Shown: positions 1 through 10,394 of the stretch, piece after piece
Position numbering within the stretch: the stretch's first letter is position 1
Layout: every line of letters begins with the position of its first letter
Origin: CAYUVA01 sp964448115 [NCBI: uncultured bacterium]
GTDB taxonomy: Bacteria; CAYUVA01
Length of the DNA stretch: 54,775 nt
Direction of reading: 5' to 3'
Assembly (NCBI GenBank): GCA_964448115.1
Contig: CAYUVA010000031.1
Location: 1-54,775 of the forward strand
Notes under the pieces: generated by a model
Database searches by the model: none
What the model saw: the letters and a program-made list of their open reading frames with translations, nothing else
What the model was told of the DNA's origin: nothing
Program-made: the position numbers and the translations under genes

Positions 1-853
1 AGATGGAGGCGCCGGTGCCTTCTTCGAGGGTCCATGGATCCTGGGAAGCGTTTGGTTTAACATGCTTCTTTACTGCCTGGGGAACCTTTTCCTGAAGGTA
101 CATCTTCAGGGTCGCCAAGGTAACCCTCCCTTTATTATCAACTGCTTCTCCACTCAAACCTTGCACCAGGTAATAGGAGAATATTCCTTGATTCTTACCA
201 GGATATTCGTATGCGACCTGCCCCTCGGCGCAGGAATATAGCGTGCAGGAGAATGCCGAGCCTTTGCTTGTGCCGGCGGGGATCTCCCGCGCCAATGCCT
301 GTGCAAAGGTTCTAGTTAGGAGATTCGGCTTATCCCCGCGATCCTTGTATGGATTATTACGGCAGGCATCGACGATAATCAAGCTCTTCCTAGCTTTGAT
401 ACGCTTCATATATTTGTGCAATTCCTGTACCGAGAGGGTTGTCTTTCTTAATGTATCCAGGTCTGTAAGGTCCGTCTCTTGCGTGAGCAGGAATGATCCA
501 TGTTTGTTCTGGATGCCGTGCCCGGCGAAGTAGAAAATGAAGAAGTCATCCTCGTCAGCAACATTCTCCAGCCATTTGAGGTACTTTATAACCTTGCCGC
601 TGTATGGCTTGAAGTCATCGACCTGGTCGCTGGTTAGGATGGTGATATTGTCCACCTTGAAATCGGCATTTTGCACTAAGGTTCTGCCGAACTGCCTTAC
701 ATCGTTGCAAGCGCCGGCAAGCTCCGATATTCCGGAGGAATTATACTTGTCTATGCCGATGAGCAGGGCATAGCGGGTCTCCTCGGCGAATGATGGGCAG
801 GCGAAGGCTGCCGTGAGAATGACTGTGGTAAATATGAGTGCGTATTCTCTCAT
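1..853 (-). CDS. Caspase-like (C14) protease, secreted, 3' end beyond window
   Basis: The minus-strand frame from the ATG at 853 stays open to the left edge (284 codons), so the C-terminus is missing. Residues 1-23 form a signal peptide ending near SFAEE. A caspase fold follows: an early strand YALLIGIDKY, the catalytic His in FAGHG (H112) and the catalytic Cys in VDACRNNP (C164). The DACRNNP form is typical of bacterial caspase-homologue and metacaspase-like proteins, which cleave after basic or acidic residues depending on subfamily; substrate choice cannot be read here. With the signal peptide it should act in the periplasm or outside the cell. It stands alone, facing away from the next gene. 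It differs from the second caspase-like gene at 25.5 kb, which has no signal peptide. Family assignment is firm; biological role is unknown. Confidence 0.88.
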   Translation of the reverse strand, partial: MREYALIFTTVILTAAFACPSFAEETRYALLIGIDKYNSSGISELAGACNDVRQFGRTLVQNADFKVDNITILTSDQVDDFKPYSGKVIKYLKWLENVADEDDFFIFYFAGHGIQNKHGSFLLTQETDLTDLDTLRKTTLSVQELHKYMKRIKARKSLIIVDACRNNPYKDRGDKPNLLTRTFAQALAREIPAGTSKGSAFSCTLYSCAEGQVAYEYPGKNQGIFSYYLVQGLSGEAVDNKGRVTLATLKMYLQEKVPQAVKKHVKPNASQDPWTLEEGTGASI

Positions 854-911
854 GATCCGTGCTCCTCGTGTACTCCTCGTTGTTTCCTCATATTAAGCTC
901 CTATTTAGGTA

Positions 912-1181
912 TTAGTATATACTTTTATTCTGATTATTGCAATACCCTTTCTCTGTCACCAGAGCTTCCGCAAAATGGATCATTTTCCTTTTGCCGTTTA
1001 CCAATATTGATAGGCAAAGGGAGACATGCAGATCTCCTTTTTGGCATTTACATCCTTTTTTCCCGCACTTTCGAGCCATAGTTACAAGGCTTCCGCAGAG
1101 AAACGGATAGTTATGAGCCAGCCTTGTCAACTCTGCTCTAGCGGCTCGTTCATTTGCCGAGAGAAATCCGCGATGTTTCAC
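912..1181 (-). pseudogene. DUF6788-like transposon-associated fragment
   Basis: A 89-residue frame contains the zinc-ribbon-like core of DUF6788 proteins: GSLVTMARKCGKKGCKC followed by a short HV..L stretch and a K-R-K strand. Family members are usually somewhat longer and accompany transposases. Here the sequence after the core turns into an unrelated low-complexity tail (NNQNKSIY) and no transposase neighbours it, so I read it as a decayed remnant of a mobile element. It might instead be a small intact gene. Confidence 0.45.
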
Positions 1182-1337
1182 AGCCCCCCTGGCTGTTAGA
1201 ATATATTATAACAGATAGCAAATAATTTGTTAAGGGGAGAATAATTGCGAATTTGCTTAATTAGTAAAAAATATATAGGGATTGCCTATCTAAATATATT
1301 CAGAGTGTAGCCTTGCGGAAGTTCTAATCAAAGCAGT

Positions 1338-1366
1338 TTGACAGGATTGATAATTTGCATTAGAAA
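1338..1366 (+). promoter_or_regulatory. Probable sigma-70 promoter of the barrel protein gene
   Basis: A perfect TTGACA -35 element at 1338-1343 is followed after 17 bases by TAGAAA (1361-1366, four of six matches to the -10 consensus). It lies about 70 bases before the ATG at 1435 in an AT-rich gap with no other gene. Confidence 0.5.
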
Positions 1367-1434
1367 AATTATAGTTGGGAATTTAAGGTCTTAAAATTAG
1401 GAACCTATAAAGAACAGATATTGAGGAGTTGAGC

Positions 1435-2313
1435 ATGAGAAAAAGCCTTATCCTTAGCCTTGCGATCATCTCGATGTTAGTGTTTTTTGACTCGAGCACC
1501 TACGGGTTGGATGTTCAGGCGGGTGTGCGCTACTGGTTCGCCTCTTGGGGTATCGATAACTTCAAGGTTGCCATCGCCGACGCCAGCTTTAATGTACCGC
1601 CCATCGAATACTACTTTCCCAGTTACTACGATACTCCCAAGGATACGAATACAGATGGCACTGGTATTTTCGGAGGCTCATTCACCATCAACCTTACACC
1701 GAGTTTAGGTTTTGGTCTTACCTACTTCTCTGGCAGCTATGATATCAAGATGAGATCGACCGCCGAGGTTCAATCCGAGCCTCAGGAGGGCAATATAGCG
1801 ACCTACAAGACCAATTATACGCTCGAGACCTCCACTGACAGAACCGACCTCGATGTCTATGGACAGTACAAGTATCGCGGAGTCTTCACCTTTTATGTAG
1901 GTTTCAAGCACATAACCTATTCCTATGGCAAGCAGACATTGGATCTCGACTACGAGATCACTGATGGTACAACTACCATGTATGTCGATGATCTGCCGAC
2001 CACCTTCAACGCCTTTGAGGCGACCTATTCGGGACCTTATGTAGGCATGGGCGCGTTCAGGCAGTTGGAGGGTGGCTGGTTCTCCTTCGGGTCATTCTCC
2101 TATATGCCGGTGCTTATCGGGGGTGGCGATATGGAGAAACTGAGCAGCGATAATAGCGGTATGGCATTCAACCTTGAGGTTGGGATCGGGATGTTGCTTC
2201 CCAAGGCGCACCTGGTGCCGAGCTTCAGCTATAGATACCAGTATTTCTGGGGTTTCGAGGACCTGACAGATACCTTCCACGGGGTGATCGTGGGCGTAAA
2301 TGCTTTCTTTTAG
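1435..2313 (+). CDS. Outer-membrane beta-barrel protein of unknown function
   Basis: The product is about 292 residues. I chose the ATG at 1435 because GAGGAG sits six bases upstream and the following residues (MRKSLILSLAIISMLVFF) form a signal peptide; a TTG two codons earlier is less likely. The mature part alternates aromatic and hydrophobic residues in short strands (GLTYFSGSYDI, YKYRGVFTFYVGFKHITYSYG, FSYRYQYFWGF) and ends in Phe-Phe, the usual signal for recognition by the outer-membrane assembly machinery. This is the picture of a small beta-barrel or porin-like protein. No named family was recognised. It is transcribed alone from the promoter above and is followed, after 240 bases, by the giant FG-GAP gene. 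Confidence 0.7.
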   Translation: MRKSLILSLAIISMLVFFDSSTYGLDVQAGVRYWFASWGIDNFKVAIADASFNVPPIEYYFPSYYDTPKDTNTDGTGIFGGSFTINLTPSLGFGLTYFSGSYDIKMRSTAEVQSEPQEGNIATYKTNYTLETSTDRTDLDVYGQYKYRGVFTFYVGFKHITYSYGKQTLDLDYEITDGTTTMYVDDLPTTFNAFEATYSGPYVGMGAFRQLEGGWFSFGSFSYMPVLIGGGDMEKLSSDNSGMAFNLEVGIGMLLPKAHLVPSFSYRYQYFWGFEDLTDTFHGVIVGVNAFF

Positions 2314-2407
2314 GTCATAATATCTTGTAAATATGTAATACCTGGGTTGGTGGACTGATAATGGGGGGCGATGACCCCTCACACACTCTTTGACAGGTAC
2401 GGGGAGG

Positions 2408-2424
2408 TTCCAGGCGCCCTGGAA
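2408..2424. repeat. Short perfect hairpin in the gap before the FG-GAP gene
   Basis: TTCCAGG and CCTGGAA (7-bp stem, 3-base loop) form a perfect hairpin between the barrel gene and the giant gene. No T-tract follows, so it is not a clear terminator. The left arm and its flank (GGTTCCAGGCG) reappear in the dsr leader at 44136. Confidence 0.5.
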
Positions 2425-2552
2425 TCGTTGCCGGTATGACATGGCTTAACCCCTACATGGATGCTCGAAGATGGATTTGCATTTCGAGCGATATTGATGT
2501 CTAATACTAGTTTGACCGTGGGGTCGGATAAGCCTTGAAGGAGATGATCCGA

Positions 2553-5500
2553 ATGAAGATTACATCAGGTGATAAAATCATAAAGAGATGGTGGAGCCTT
2601 TTCATCCTCCATTCAGTAATTCTGGTACTCTTTGTTGCCCCCTGCTGGGCTGGGTTGAGCAATCAGTCCCAGGAGGTGCCGACTTCGACCAATTATTTGA
2701 CCTATGCGGTTGCCTGGGGCGATATAGATGGAGACGGAGACCTTGATCTAGCGGTGGGCAACTTTCATGGCAGCGGCGAATATATCGGCAAGGATCTCGT
2801 GTTCGAGAATGTAAACGGCACTCTGAATGCAGCCCCGATATGGCAGGATATAACTACTGCGGACACCAGTTGCCTAGCTTGGGCTGACCTGGATAATGAT
2901 GGCGATCTCGACCTGGTGGTCGGACATAACGCCGGGGCGAACGCTATATACGAGAACACGGGAACTTATCCTTATCTATCGCAATTCGCCGTCTGGCAAA
3001 GCTCATTGGCAGAGGCGACCACAGCCATAGCGGTCGCCGATGTCGATAAAGACGGCGATCTCGATATAGTCGAAGCCAATAACGGTCAGTGGATCAGGCT
3101 TTACAAGAATACGCTTTACACCTCTCCGGGGCAAAAAAGCGGTAAGGATGACCTTGCCGACCTTTTTCCCTCAGATTCGGACTGGCGCTCGGTAACACCT
3201 TATGAGACTTATGACATGGCATTGGGTGATGTAACTGGAGACGGCTATGTCGATATAGTATGTGCAAATGCAGGGGTATATAAGAACACCATATATTTCT
3301 GGGATGTGAACAACGGCAGGTTTGCCGACAATCCCTCATGGACAGCCCAAGAAGGAAAAAACTCCAGGGGGGTAGCGCTAGGAGATATGAACAAGGACGG
3401 CAACCTGGATGTGATCTTTGCCAATTACTCTACTTCCGAGGATATCTTTAACCAGGTTTACCTCTCCAACGGCACCCCTTCCTTCCCTCAAGATCCTGTC
3501 TGGGAGGCGGATCAGACCAACAAGTGCCTCAGCGTTGCCGTGATCGATGTTGACAATGACGGTGATCTCGATATCGCGTTTGGAACCACATTAAATGAGC
3601 CGGTTTTGATCTATTACAATAATGGGGGTATCATCGAGGACACCCCGAGCTGGAGCTCGGAGGAATTTTCCTTTACTCGAAGCTTGGCTTGGGGCGATGT
3701 GGATGGGGATGGAGACCTGGATCTCTGCGTTGGGAACTATATGGGCAAGGTTGGCATTTATTACAACGATGTCCCCATCCTTCCTAGCACTGGCGAGCAG
3801 TTTCCGATCATCAGGAACTATTATGCGGTTAGAGCTGGATACCTGGACAATACAGCCGGGGTCGATCTGTTCGCCGGTGGCTCTAGTAAAGATCAGATCT
3901 ACTATAACGGAAGCACGACCGTCGGCTGGACATCGACCAGGAGCGTAGTAACCAAGGATGCCGTCATAGCCGACTTCGACAATGATGGCGATAACGATCT
4001 TATCACCGCCTCGGAGAACGAGTACAACATGTTATTCGTAAACGAGGAAGGCGTGCTTGGAACCAGCTCTGCCTGGCAATCGGCTGAGGACTTCCCCAAG
4101 CTGGATACAAGGGGTGTGGCTGTAGGAGATATCGACCGGGACCTCGACCTGGATGTTGCCTTTGCCGAGTTCGAGGAATCAAACCGCATATATAAATCAA
4201 CCAGCGGCACATTGAACCCGGAGCCTGACTGGCTAAGCGACAAGAAACATCCCTCGACCTGCGTTGCCTTCGGGGATATAGATGGAGATGGCTGGCCGGA
4301 GCTGGTGGTAGGAAATGCGCATCGCAAAATCGAGATCTACTATAACACCGGCGGAGAGATACAGATAAACCCGGTCTGGCTATCGGCAAACAAATATGTG
4401 GTAAGGGACATCAAGCTGGCTGACATAGATGATGATGGCGATATCGATATGCTGGTAGCCTGCGATGGCTGTGCAAATATGGTCTTTTATAACACCGGCG
4501 GAGGTGGCATGCCCCAGCGCTTCAACACCACTCCGGACTGGACATCGATACCGGCTAGAAACACGCAGCAGACGGCATTGGCTGATATAGACAACGATGG
4601 AGACCTGGACTGGATCTGCTCCAACAAGGGACAGGCAGATACAATCTACCTCAATAATAACGGCTCTTATGATCGCAATCCCTGGTGGCAGTCGAACTAC
4701 ACAAGCTCCAAGACAATGACGGTAGCTGCTGGCGATCACGGCAAGGATGGCGACATAGACCTGGTCTTCGGGATGACCAATACGCCGCTTATACTCTTCG
4801 AGAACCACTTCTCACCGGAGGCTCACCTGCTGCCCAACGACCCAGCTTTTGTCTTCATCAAATCGAATATAACCGATGTCCAGACCGGCAAGGTCGAGAT
4901 CGAGTACCTGCTTTATGATGATGAGAGCGATCCCTGTTCCATAATCCCGCAGTACAGCTTCAATGGCTCCAATCAATGGTATGCTGCCACCGAGGCTGAG
5001 TTCGGCAGCGATGGCGTTACCGAGCTATCTTCTGCCCCTTACAGCCAGGGTGGGCAGAGCCACAAGTTTATCTGGGATGCGGACAAGGATGCGCTGAACA
5101 GCGGATTGGGCACCGCCTTCAACAGCGACTGGGTTACATTTCGTATCCTGGTAAAGTCCAATCCGGGCAATGTGGGACTGATCACCCGACCCGCCTTGGG
5201 ATCGGTATCCGCTCCCATGAGAGTAAAACCTGTGCCGGATATTAAGATGCTCAAGCCGGAGAACGGGGGATTCGACAATGTGAACATAACCTTGGAGTAT
5301 TTCCTATCCGAGGACTGCACGGTTATGTTCATCTTCCGCTGCGTAAGCATGTCAGCGCCGGACCAGAAGGTGGTGGCTTACAAGCTCGGCGGGGGACAGA
5401 AGAAGTGCCTCCCCGGCGCAGCCGGATACCACCATGTAATAATCGATGCCGAGGATCTGCTTGCCGATCAGGACCTGACAACCGATGATTACCTGATTGA

Positions 5501-8500
5501 GCAGCAGACCTACGAGGTGATAATGAGGGCATCGGATACATATCCCCCTGTTGAGCCGTGCAACGATCCCGAAGATTTCCCCACCACTGGCAACATCACC
5601 GAGGTGAGGACATACAACTGGACTTACGATAACACCCCGCCGACACTGTATGGCATATATCTTCAAGACATAAAGCTGGAGCCGAACCAGGAAGCGCAGT
5701 ACCTCAACTGGTACACCAACGATGTCAAGACCTACATGTATGTCGATTTCAACGGCAACGCGAATTATATTTACACCACCGAGAATGTCGATGACTTCGG
5801 CAACCCGATATATGGCGAGCCGGATGAGTTCTCCTGCCCACCGGCGGGACAATGCGTTTATGAGTATGAGCTTGCCTACGGGGACCGCAATGCGACCTTG
5901 TTCGTTAAGCTCAAGGACGATGCCGGGAACTTCACCGGCGATGCCAGCGACAGTATCTGCCTTGATACGAGGTACTATACGAATGACTACAACTTCACCA
6001 TCCAGGTCGGTGACGGTGGTCAGTTCCACGCCACAAGGGACTTGACCATCAGTTGGCGCGGCTTCACCGAGCCGATCAACTACGCTGAGTGCACCTCCGG
6101 GCTGGCTGGTTTCTATTATCGCTCATCGGGGCTAGGCAGGACTTATGATCCTGGTCTCTATCCGCCGGCATCGTTCGGTGTGTGGACAACCCAGCGGTCG
6201 GTCTCCTTTGAGGAGCTGCCTAATGGCTACTTCGACTTCGAGGTAAGACCGCAGGATCGAGCCGGCAACCGCAGCAGCGCCTACTTCAAGACCAGAGCCT
6301 GCATAGACACTCAGAAGCCGAGCTGGAAGCAGGATGCCTGGATCTGTATCAACGACTGCGAGAGTATCTGGACCAACCAGCCGGTGCTCACCATAGATTG
6401 GGGGGGCTACCAGGATACCGGCTGTGGGGGGATCTATGGCTTCAATATCACATACAAGGTCGATGGTCAGCCCTATCCTTGCGATCCGGTGAACAATCCA
6501 TGTTTTGCTCTATATGACGAGATAACCTGGCTGAACGCCCCGGATGGCTTACTCGAGGTCTGCGTTGAAATAGAGGATCGAGCGGGCAACAAAAGCACCA
6601 CCAAGCAATGTGCGCAGATACGCAAGGACAGCCAGTGGCCGCGCATCGCGCTCGGCGGGTACCTGCTCAGCAACCTGGATACATTCCAGGGTGGGGACTT
6701 GATGCTATTTGCCTGGACGCCTTATGACAGCGATGTTTACACGGTTGAGATGTACCTGCCGGACGAGACTGGCGTCCTGGAGCCAACCGGCATCTACCTG
6801 CGCGATGACGGGCAGCAGGGAGATGCCATAGCCGGCGATGGAGTATGGACCTACTATGCGAAGCTGGGCGGTGGACTCCCCGGCGGCGAGTATCTAATCG
6901 CGCTGGTGGCACAGGACAACGGCGGCAACATGAGCGACCCCTGGCCCTTTGCCAATATCCGCGGATTACAGGTCTCTGCTAGCGAGAATGGCTCTTGGAG
7001 GATAGATTACGATCACAGCGCATTTTTACAGCCCTGGCGCCTCGATTACGAGAGCAGCTTGCGTGCTCGGACAAAGAAGGCTGCCGACAGATACATCCTG
7101 AGCGAGAAGCTCGATGCGTTACATCGAGCGCTTGAGCCATACCTCAAGCAGCATCAAGAGAGTGCGAAAGGCTCTTATGAACTGCTCATGCTCGCCGGCG
7201 GCTATGCCACAACCAATATCGACTTTTTCACCGGCGGGGAGCTGGTGATCTGGGGCGTGCCCTGGGATACGAACCTAGGCTGGTGCTTTGCTGACATGCA
7301 GATGCGGCTATTCTACATCGACACCTTCCAACAGGGCAGGGGAACCGAGCAGCCGCTCGAAATATTCCTGCTCGATCCCAACCAGGACTGCATCTATGAG
7401 CTTAGGGTCGCGGTACCGCCGCTGGTGCCTCCGGGACCGTATATACTCAACACGAATATCGAGGGCTTGGTGATCGGTGGCTACCTGTTCGGATTGCAGG
7501 TCAAGGACCCGACTACGGAGCGCGTATCCCAGTTCTGGCCTTACCTTAACATCGAGGAGACCGAGCTGCGCTGCATAACCGATGCGGACCCCACCGCCGG
7601 GCAGCCCGGCTTGATCGTAACCTTCTACCACGATGCAGCAGGGGGGACCCCTCCCTATAAGTCATTCACCTGGAACTTCGGAGATGGCTCAGCGCCAGAG
7701 GTTTTCTATACACCAGGATATGTGCAGCATCAGTACAATCCGCCCGGCGATGCGGTATTCACTGCCACTATGACCGTGCAGGACAACGCCAATGCCACCT
7801 CGGTCTGCACCGAGACGATCACCATAAGCGACTGCCTGCCTGGCGAGCTTAGGATCGGAGCCTGCCATGCGGATCCCTCAAGCTCGCAGACCTACCCGGT
7901 TACAGTGCAGTTCCACTTCGACAATTACTGCGAGGCGCCGGATAGCGTGTTCTGGACCTTCGGCGATGGCGGAACCAGCAGCGAGTATAGCCCGTCGCAC
8001 ACCTATCAACTCCCCGGCAGCTACCATGTAACCATGACCGCCACCAAGGGCTCCCAGACCGATGGCTGCGAGACCGATGTCTTCATCGGATGCCCGGAGC
8101 TTGAGCTTGCGTCATGTTCTGCTGATCCCAAGTTCGGCACTGCTCCACTAACGGTTACCTTCCGAGCTCAAGCCAGCGGTGGACAGCCTCCATATACCTA
8201 TATATGGGACTTCGGGGATGGCAGCTCGGATCAGGCGACCAGCAGCGGTGAAGCCGTGCTCGACCATGTCTATCAGAGCACCGGCGAGTATGATGCCTCG
8301 CTGACCATTCAGGATAGCTGCGAGTTCGGCGCACAGGTCATATACCCCGATGAGTGCGACTTCCATATCAGCGTCGGCGGTGCCTGCGACAAGATAACCG
8401 GTCATAACATCGACTCTATCTCGGTAAACGGCTTCAGGTCCAATGTCAACATGAGCAATGTGAAATCAGGCGAGTTCATCACCTGGATAGTCATCGACCA

Positions 8501-8690
8501 AAGCTCTGGAAGCACCTGCTTCGAGAGGACTGTCTCCTTCACCAGCGACTACGCTAATCTTCAACTATCTACCGATGTCAACAATGGCAACAGCGAGTGC
8601 GGTTTCGAGTCTGGAAAGAGCTACCAGGTGCAACTGAAGTACAACGATGTAATATGCTATGATCACTTCCGCGATGTCGCTATTCCATAG
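2553..8690 (+). CDS. Giant secreted FG-GAP/PKD repeat protein
   Basis: The product is about 2,045 residues. The ATG at 2553 has AAGGAG nine bases upstream and gives a long signal peptide (hydrophobic ILHSVILVLFVAPCWA). Residues about 50-750 are FG-GAP/VCBS repeats, each with an Asp-rich calcium-binding loop such as DIDGDGDLDLAVGN; these fold as an integrin-like beta-propeller. Residues 750-1360 are a series of Ig-like segments with many Cys. Two copies of the local G-Y/WPYL module lie at about 1363-1469 and 1545-1667. Three PKD domains follow (about 1676-1760, 1768-1845, 1854-1939), each with a WxFGDG signature, then a Cys-containing C-terminal domain. This suggests a surface adhesin or matrix protein. 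No enzymatic motif was seen and no C-terminal sorting signal was recognised. Confidence 0.88.
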   Translation: MKITSGDKIIKRWWSLFILHSVILVLFVAPCWAGLSNQSQEVPTSTNYLTYAVAWGDIDGDGDLDLAVGNFHGSGEYIGKDLVFENVNGTLNAAPIWQDITTADTSCLAWADLDNDGDLDLVVGHNAGANAIYENTGTYPYLSQFAVWQSSLAEATTAIAVADVDKDGDLDIVEANNGQWIRLYKNTLYTSPGQKSGKDDLADLFPSDSDWRSVTPYETYDMALGDVTGDGYVDIVCANAGVYKNTIYFWDVNNGRFADNPSWTAQEGKNSRGVALGDMNKDGNLDVIFANYSTSEDIFNQVYLSNGTPSFPQDPVWEADQTNKCLSVAVIDVDNDGDLDIAFGTTLNEPVLIYYNNGGIIEDTPSWSSEEFSFTRSLAWGDVDGDGDLDLCVGNYMGKVGIYYNDVPILPSTGEQFPIIRNYYAVRAGYLDNTAGVDLFAGGSSKDQIYYNGSTTVGWTSTRSVVTKDAVIADFDNDGDNDLITASENEYNMLFVNEEGVLGTSSAWQSAEDFPKLDTRGVAVGDIDRDLDLDVAFAEFEESNRIYKSTSGTLNPEPDWLSDKKHPSTCVAFGDIDGDGWPELVVGNAHRKIEIYYNTGGEIQINPVWLSANKYVVRDIKLADIDDDGDIDMLVACDGCANMVFYNTGGGGMPQRFNTTPDWTSIPARNTQQTALADIDNDGDLDWICSNKGQADTIYLNNNGSYDRNPWWQSNYTSSKTMTVAAGDHGKDGDIDLVFGMTNTPLILFENHFSPEAHLLPNDPAFVFIKSNITDVQTGKVEIEYLLYDDESDPCSIIPQYSFNGSNQWYAATEAEFGSDGVTELSSAPYSQGGQSHKFIWDADKDALNSGLGTAFNSDWVTFRILVKSNPGNVGLITRPALGSVSAPMRVKPVPDIKMLKPENGGFDNVNITLEYFLSEDCTVMFIFRCVSMSAPDQKVVAYKLGGGQKKCLPGAAGYHHVIIDAEDLLADQDLTTDDYLIEQQTYEVIMRASDTYPPVEPCNDPEDFPTTGNITEVRTYNWTYDNTPPTLYGIYLQDIKLEPNQEAQYLNWYTNDVKTYMYVDFNGNANYIYTTENVDDFGNPIYGEPDEFSCPPAGQCVYEYELAYGDRNATLFVKLKDDAGNFTGDASDSICLDTRYYTNDYNFTIQVGDGGQFHATRDLTISWRGFTEPINYAECTSGLAGFYYRSSGLGRTYDPGLYPPASFGVWTTQRSVSFEELPNGYFDFEVRPQDRAGNRSSAYFKTRACIDTQKPSWKQDAWICINDCESIWTNQPVLTIDWGGYQDTGCGGIYGFNITYKVDGQPYPCDPVNNPCFALYDEITWLNAPDGLLEVCVEIEDRAGNKSTTKQCAQIRKDSQWPRIALGGYLLSNLDTFQGGDLMLFAWTPYDSDVYTVEMYLPDETGVLEPTGIYLRDDGQQGDAIAGDGVWTYYAKLGGGLPGGEYLIALVAQDNGGNMSDPWPFANIRGLQVSASENGSWRIDYDHSAFLQPWRLDYESSLRARTKKAADRYILSEKLDALHRALEPYLKQHQESAKGSYELLMLAGGYATTNIDFFTGGELVIWGVPWDTNLGWCFADMQMRLFYIDTFQQGRGTEQPLEIFLLDPNQDCIYELRVAVPPLVPPGPYILNTNIEGLVIGGYLFGLQVKDPTTERVSQFWPYLNIEETELRCITDADPTAGQPGLIVTFYHDAAGGTPPYKSFTWNFGDGSAPEVFYTPGYVQHQYNPPGDAVFTATMTVQDNANATSVCTETITISDCLPGELRIGACHADPSSSQTYPVTVQFHFDNYCEAPDSVFWTFGDGGTSSEYSPSHTYQLPGSYHVTMTATKGSQTDGCETDVFIGCPELELASCSADPKFGTAPLTVTFRAQASGGQPPYTYIWDFGDGSSDQATSSGEAVLDHVYQSTGEYDASLTIQDSCEFGAQVIYPDECDFHISVGGACDKITGHNIDSISVNGFRSNVNMSNVKSGEFITWIVIDQSSGSTCFERTVSFTSDYANLQLSTDVNNGNSECGFESGKSYQVQLKYNDVICYDHFRDVAIP

Positions 8691-8840
8691 GAAAGAGGAG
8701 CACGCAAAGACGCAAAGATAAAGTAGGCAAGGAAGTAAAAGGACGCAAAGGAAATTATGGTTTTTAAAATCGGTATCTCAATAACACGATATCACGGTAC
8801 CACGATCTTTATGACGAGGAGAAGATAAGAGGCTAAAGAA
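8691..8840. repeat. Intergenic fragment of the 'acgcaaag' repeat family
   Basis: The gap between the giant gene and comM contains a run of GCAAAGACGCAAAG-like words (about 8704-8755) and a degenerate set of CACGATATCACGG words. The same words occur in the larger composite repeats near 25.2 and 51.2 kb. It holds no gene. Confidence 0.5.
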
Positions 8841-10376
8841 ATGCTGTCCAAGGTGATATCCTGCTCCCTTTTGGGCATAGACGCCTTTGATGTCGAGATC
8901 GAGGTGGATACCTCGTTAGGTATGCCCTATTACTCGGTGGTTGGCTTGCCCCAGGCAGCGGTCAAGGAGTCCAAGGATCGCATCCGGGCAGCTATCTACA
9001 ACAGCGGATACAGCTACCCGGAGCACAAGATAGTCATCAACATGGCTCCGGCTGATGTGCGCAAGGAGGGCACCGCCTTCGATCTCCCCATCGCCATGGG
9101 CATCCTTTGCAGCCAAGGTCATGTAGAGCAGGATAGGCTACTCGAATACTACATTCTGGGAGAGATAGCCCTCGATGGCGCCATCCGCCCCATAAAAGGA
9201 GCTTTGTCCATAGCAAGCCATATAGCCAAGACAGAAAGAAAAAAACTCATCCTTCCCGGAGAAAATGCCCGCGAAGCAGCCCTTGCTGATGGCTTGAACG
9301 TTCTTGGGGTTGATAGCCTTATGCAAGCGGTAGATCTGGTCAATGGAAGGACTGAAATAGAGCCGACCAGGGTGGATATCTCCCGGTTGTATGAGCATGC
9401 CAGCGGCTTCTTCATCGATTTCATGGATGTAAAAGGTCAGGAGCAGGCTAAACGGGCGCTCGAGGTAGCTGTCGCCGGCGGGCATAATGTTCTGCTCATC
9501 GGTCCCCCAGGCTCAGGAAAGAGCATGTTGGCAAAGCGCATCCCGACCATAATGCCGCTGATGACCTTCGAGGAGGCGATCGAGACCACAAAGGTACATA
9601 GCGTTGCCGGGGTCTTGGACTCAGCAGAATCGATCGTGGCAAGGCGCCCCTTTCGTTCCCCGCATCACACCATCTCCGATGTCGGCTTGATCGGCGGTGG
9701 CGCGTATCCGCATCCCGGCGAGGTCAGCCTGGCGCACAACGGGGTGCTGTTCCTCGACGAGATGCCCGAATTCCAGCGCAGCGCCCTGGAGGTGCTCCGC
9801 CAGCCCATGGAGGATGGCAAGGTAACCATTTCAAGAGCGCTTGTATCCTTGACCTATCCAGCCAAGTTTCAACTGGTAGGAAGCTCCAATCCGTGCCGCT
9901 GCGGATACTTCGGCGACCCCAAGGCGAGATGCACCTGCACCCCACACCAGATACAAAACTACATCTCGCGCCTGTCAGGACCCCTGTTGGATCGCATCGA
10001 TATACATATCGAGGTTCCCACAGTAGATTACAAGGAGCTTAGCAGCAAGCGCAGCGGCGAGCCATCCGAGGAGATTCGAAAACGAATCGTTGCTGCCCGC
10101 GCAATCCAGCAACAGCGATTCAAGCAAAGCAAGATCCACTGCAATGCCCACATGGAGTCAAGACAGATCAACAAGTACTGCAAGTTAGATAATGCCTGCC
10201 AGTCTATCCTCGAAGCTGCCATGGAGCGGCTCGGCTTAAGCGCCCGAGCTTATGACCGCATACGCAAGGTCTCTCGCACAATAGCTGACCTGGAAAACTC
10301 AGATGCCATACAAGCCCAGCATGTGTCTGAGGCTGTACAATACCGAAGCCTTGACCGTAAGTTCTGGCTTCGATGA
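8841..10376 (+). CDS. comM: YifB/ComM family Mg-chelatase-like AAA ATPase
   Basis: The 511-residue product matches the usual family length. The N-terminal third is the Lon-like domain of this family, including [17 protein letters not shown]. The AAA domain has Walker A GPPGSGKS near residue 221 and Walker [11 protein letters not shown] near 302, with the family signature [19 protein letters not shown] between them. A Cys-rich [10 protein letters not shown] segment and a C-terminal helical domain ([18 protein letters not shown]) complete it. In naturally transformable bacteria ComM is a hexameric helicase promoting branch migration during uptake of donor DNA; many non-competent bacteria also carry it. 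It is followed 18 bases later by the radical SAM gene, so the two may be co-transcribed. Confidence 0.93.
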   Translation: MLSKVISCSLLGIDAFDVEIEVDTSLGMPYYSVVGLPQAAVKESKDRIRAAIYNSGYSYPEHKIVINMAPADVRKEGTAFDLPIAMGILCSQGHVEQDRLLEYYILGEIALDGAIRPIKGALSIASHIAKTERKKLILPGENAREAALADGLNVLGVDSLMQAVDLVNGRTEIEPTRVDISRLYEHASGFFIDFMDVKGQEQAKRALEVAVAGGHNVLLIGPPGSGKSMLAKRIPTIMPLMTFEEAIETTKVHSVAGVLDSAESIVARRPFRSPHHTISDVGLIGGGAYPHPGEVSLAHNGVLFLDEMPEFQRSALEVLRQPMEDGKVTISRALVSLTYPAKFQLVGSSNPCRCGYFGDPKARCTCTPHQIQNYISRLSGPLLDRIDIHIEVPTVDYKELSSKRSGEPSEEIRKRIVAARAIQQQRFKQSKIHCNAHMESRQINKYCKLDNACQSILEAAMERLGLSARAYDRIRKVSRTIADLENSDAIQAQHVSEAVQYRSLDRKFWLR

Positions 10377-10394
10377 AATCTATAATAATTAAAA

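Noticed and set aside
2314-2552. c-di-GMP-type riboswitch before the giant gene
   Set aside because: A hairpin is present but none of the conserved aptamer core segments could be matched.
5352-6029. Minus-strand open frame of about 225 codons
   Set aside because: Antisense of the giant FG-GAP protein; no domain recognised.
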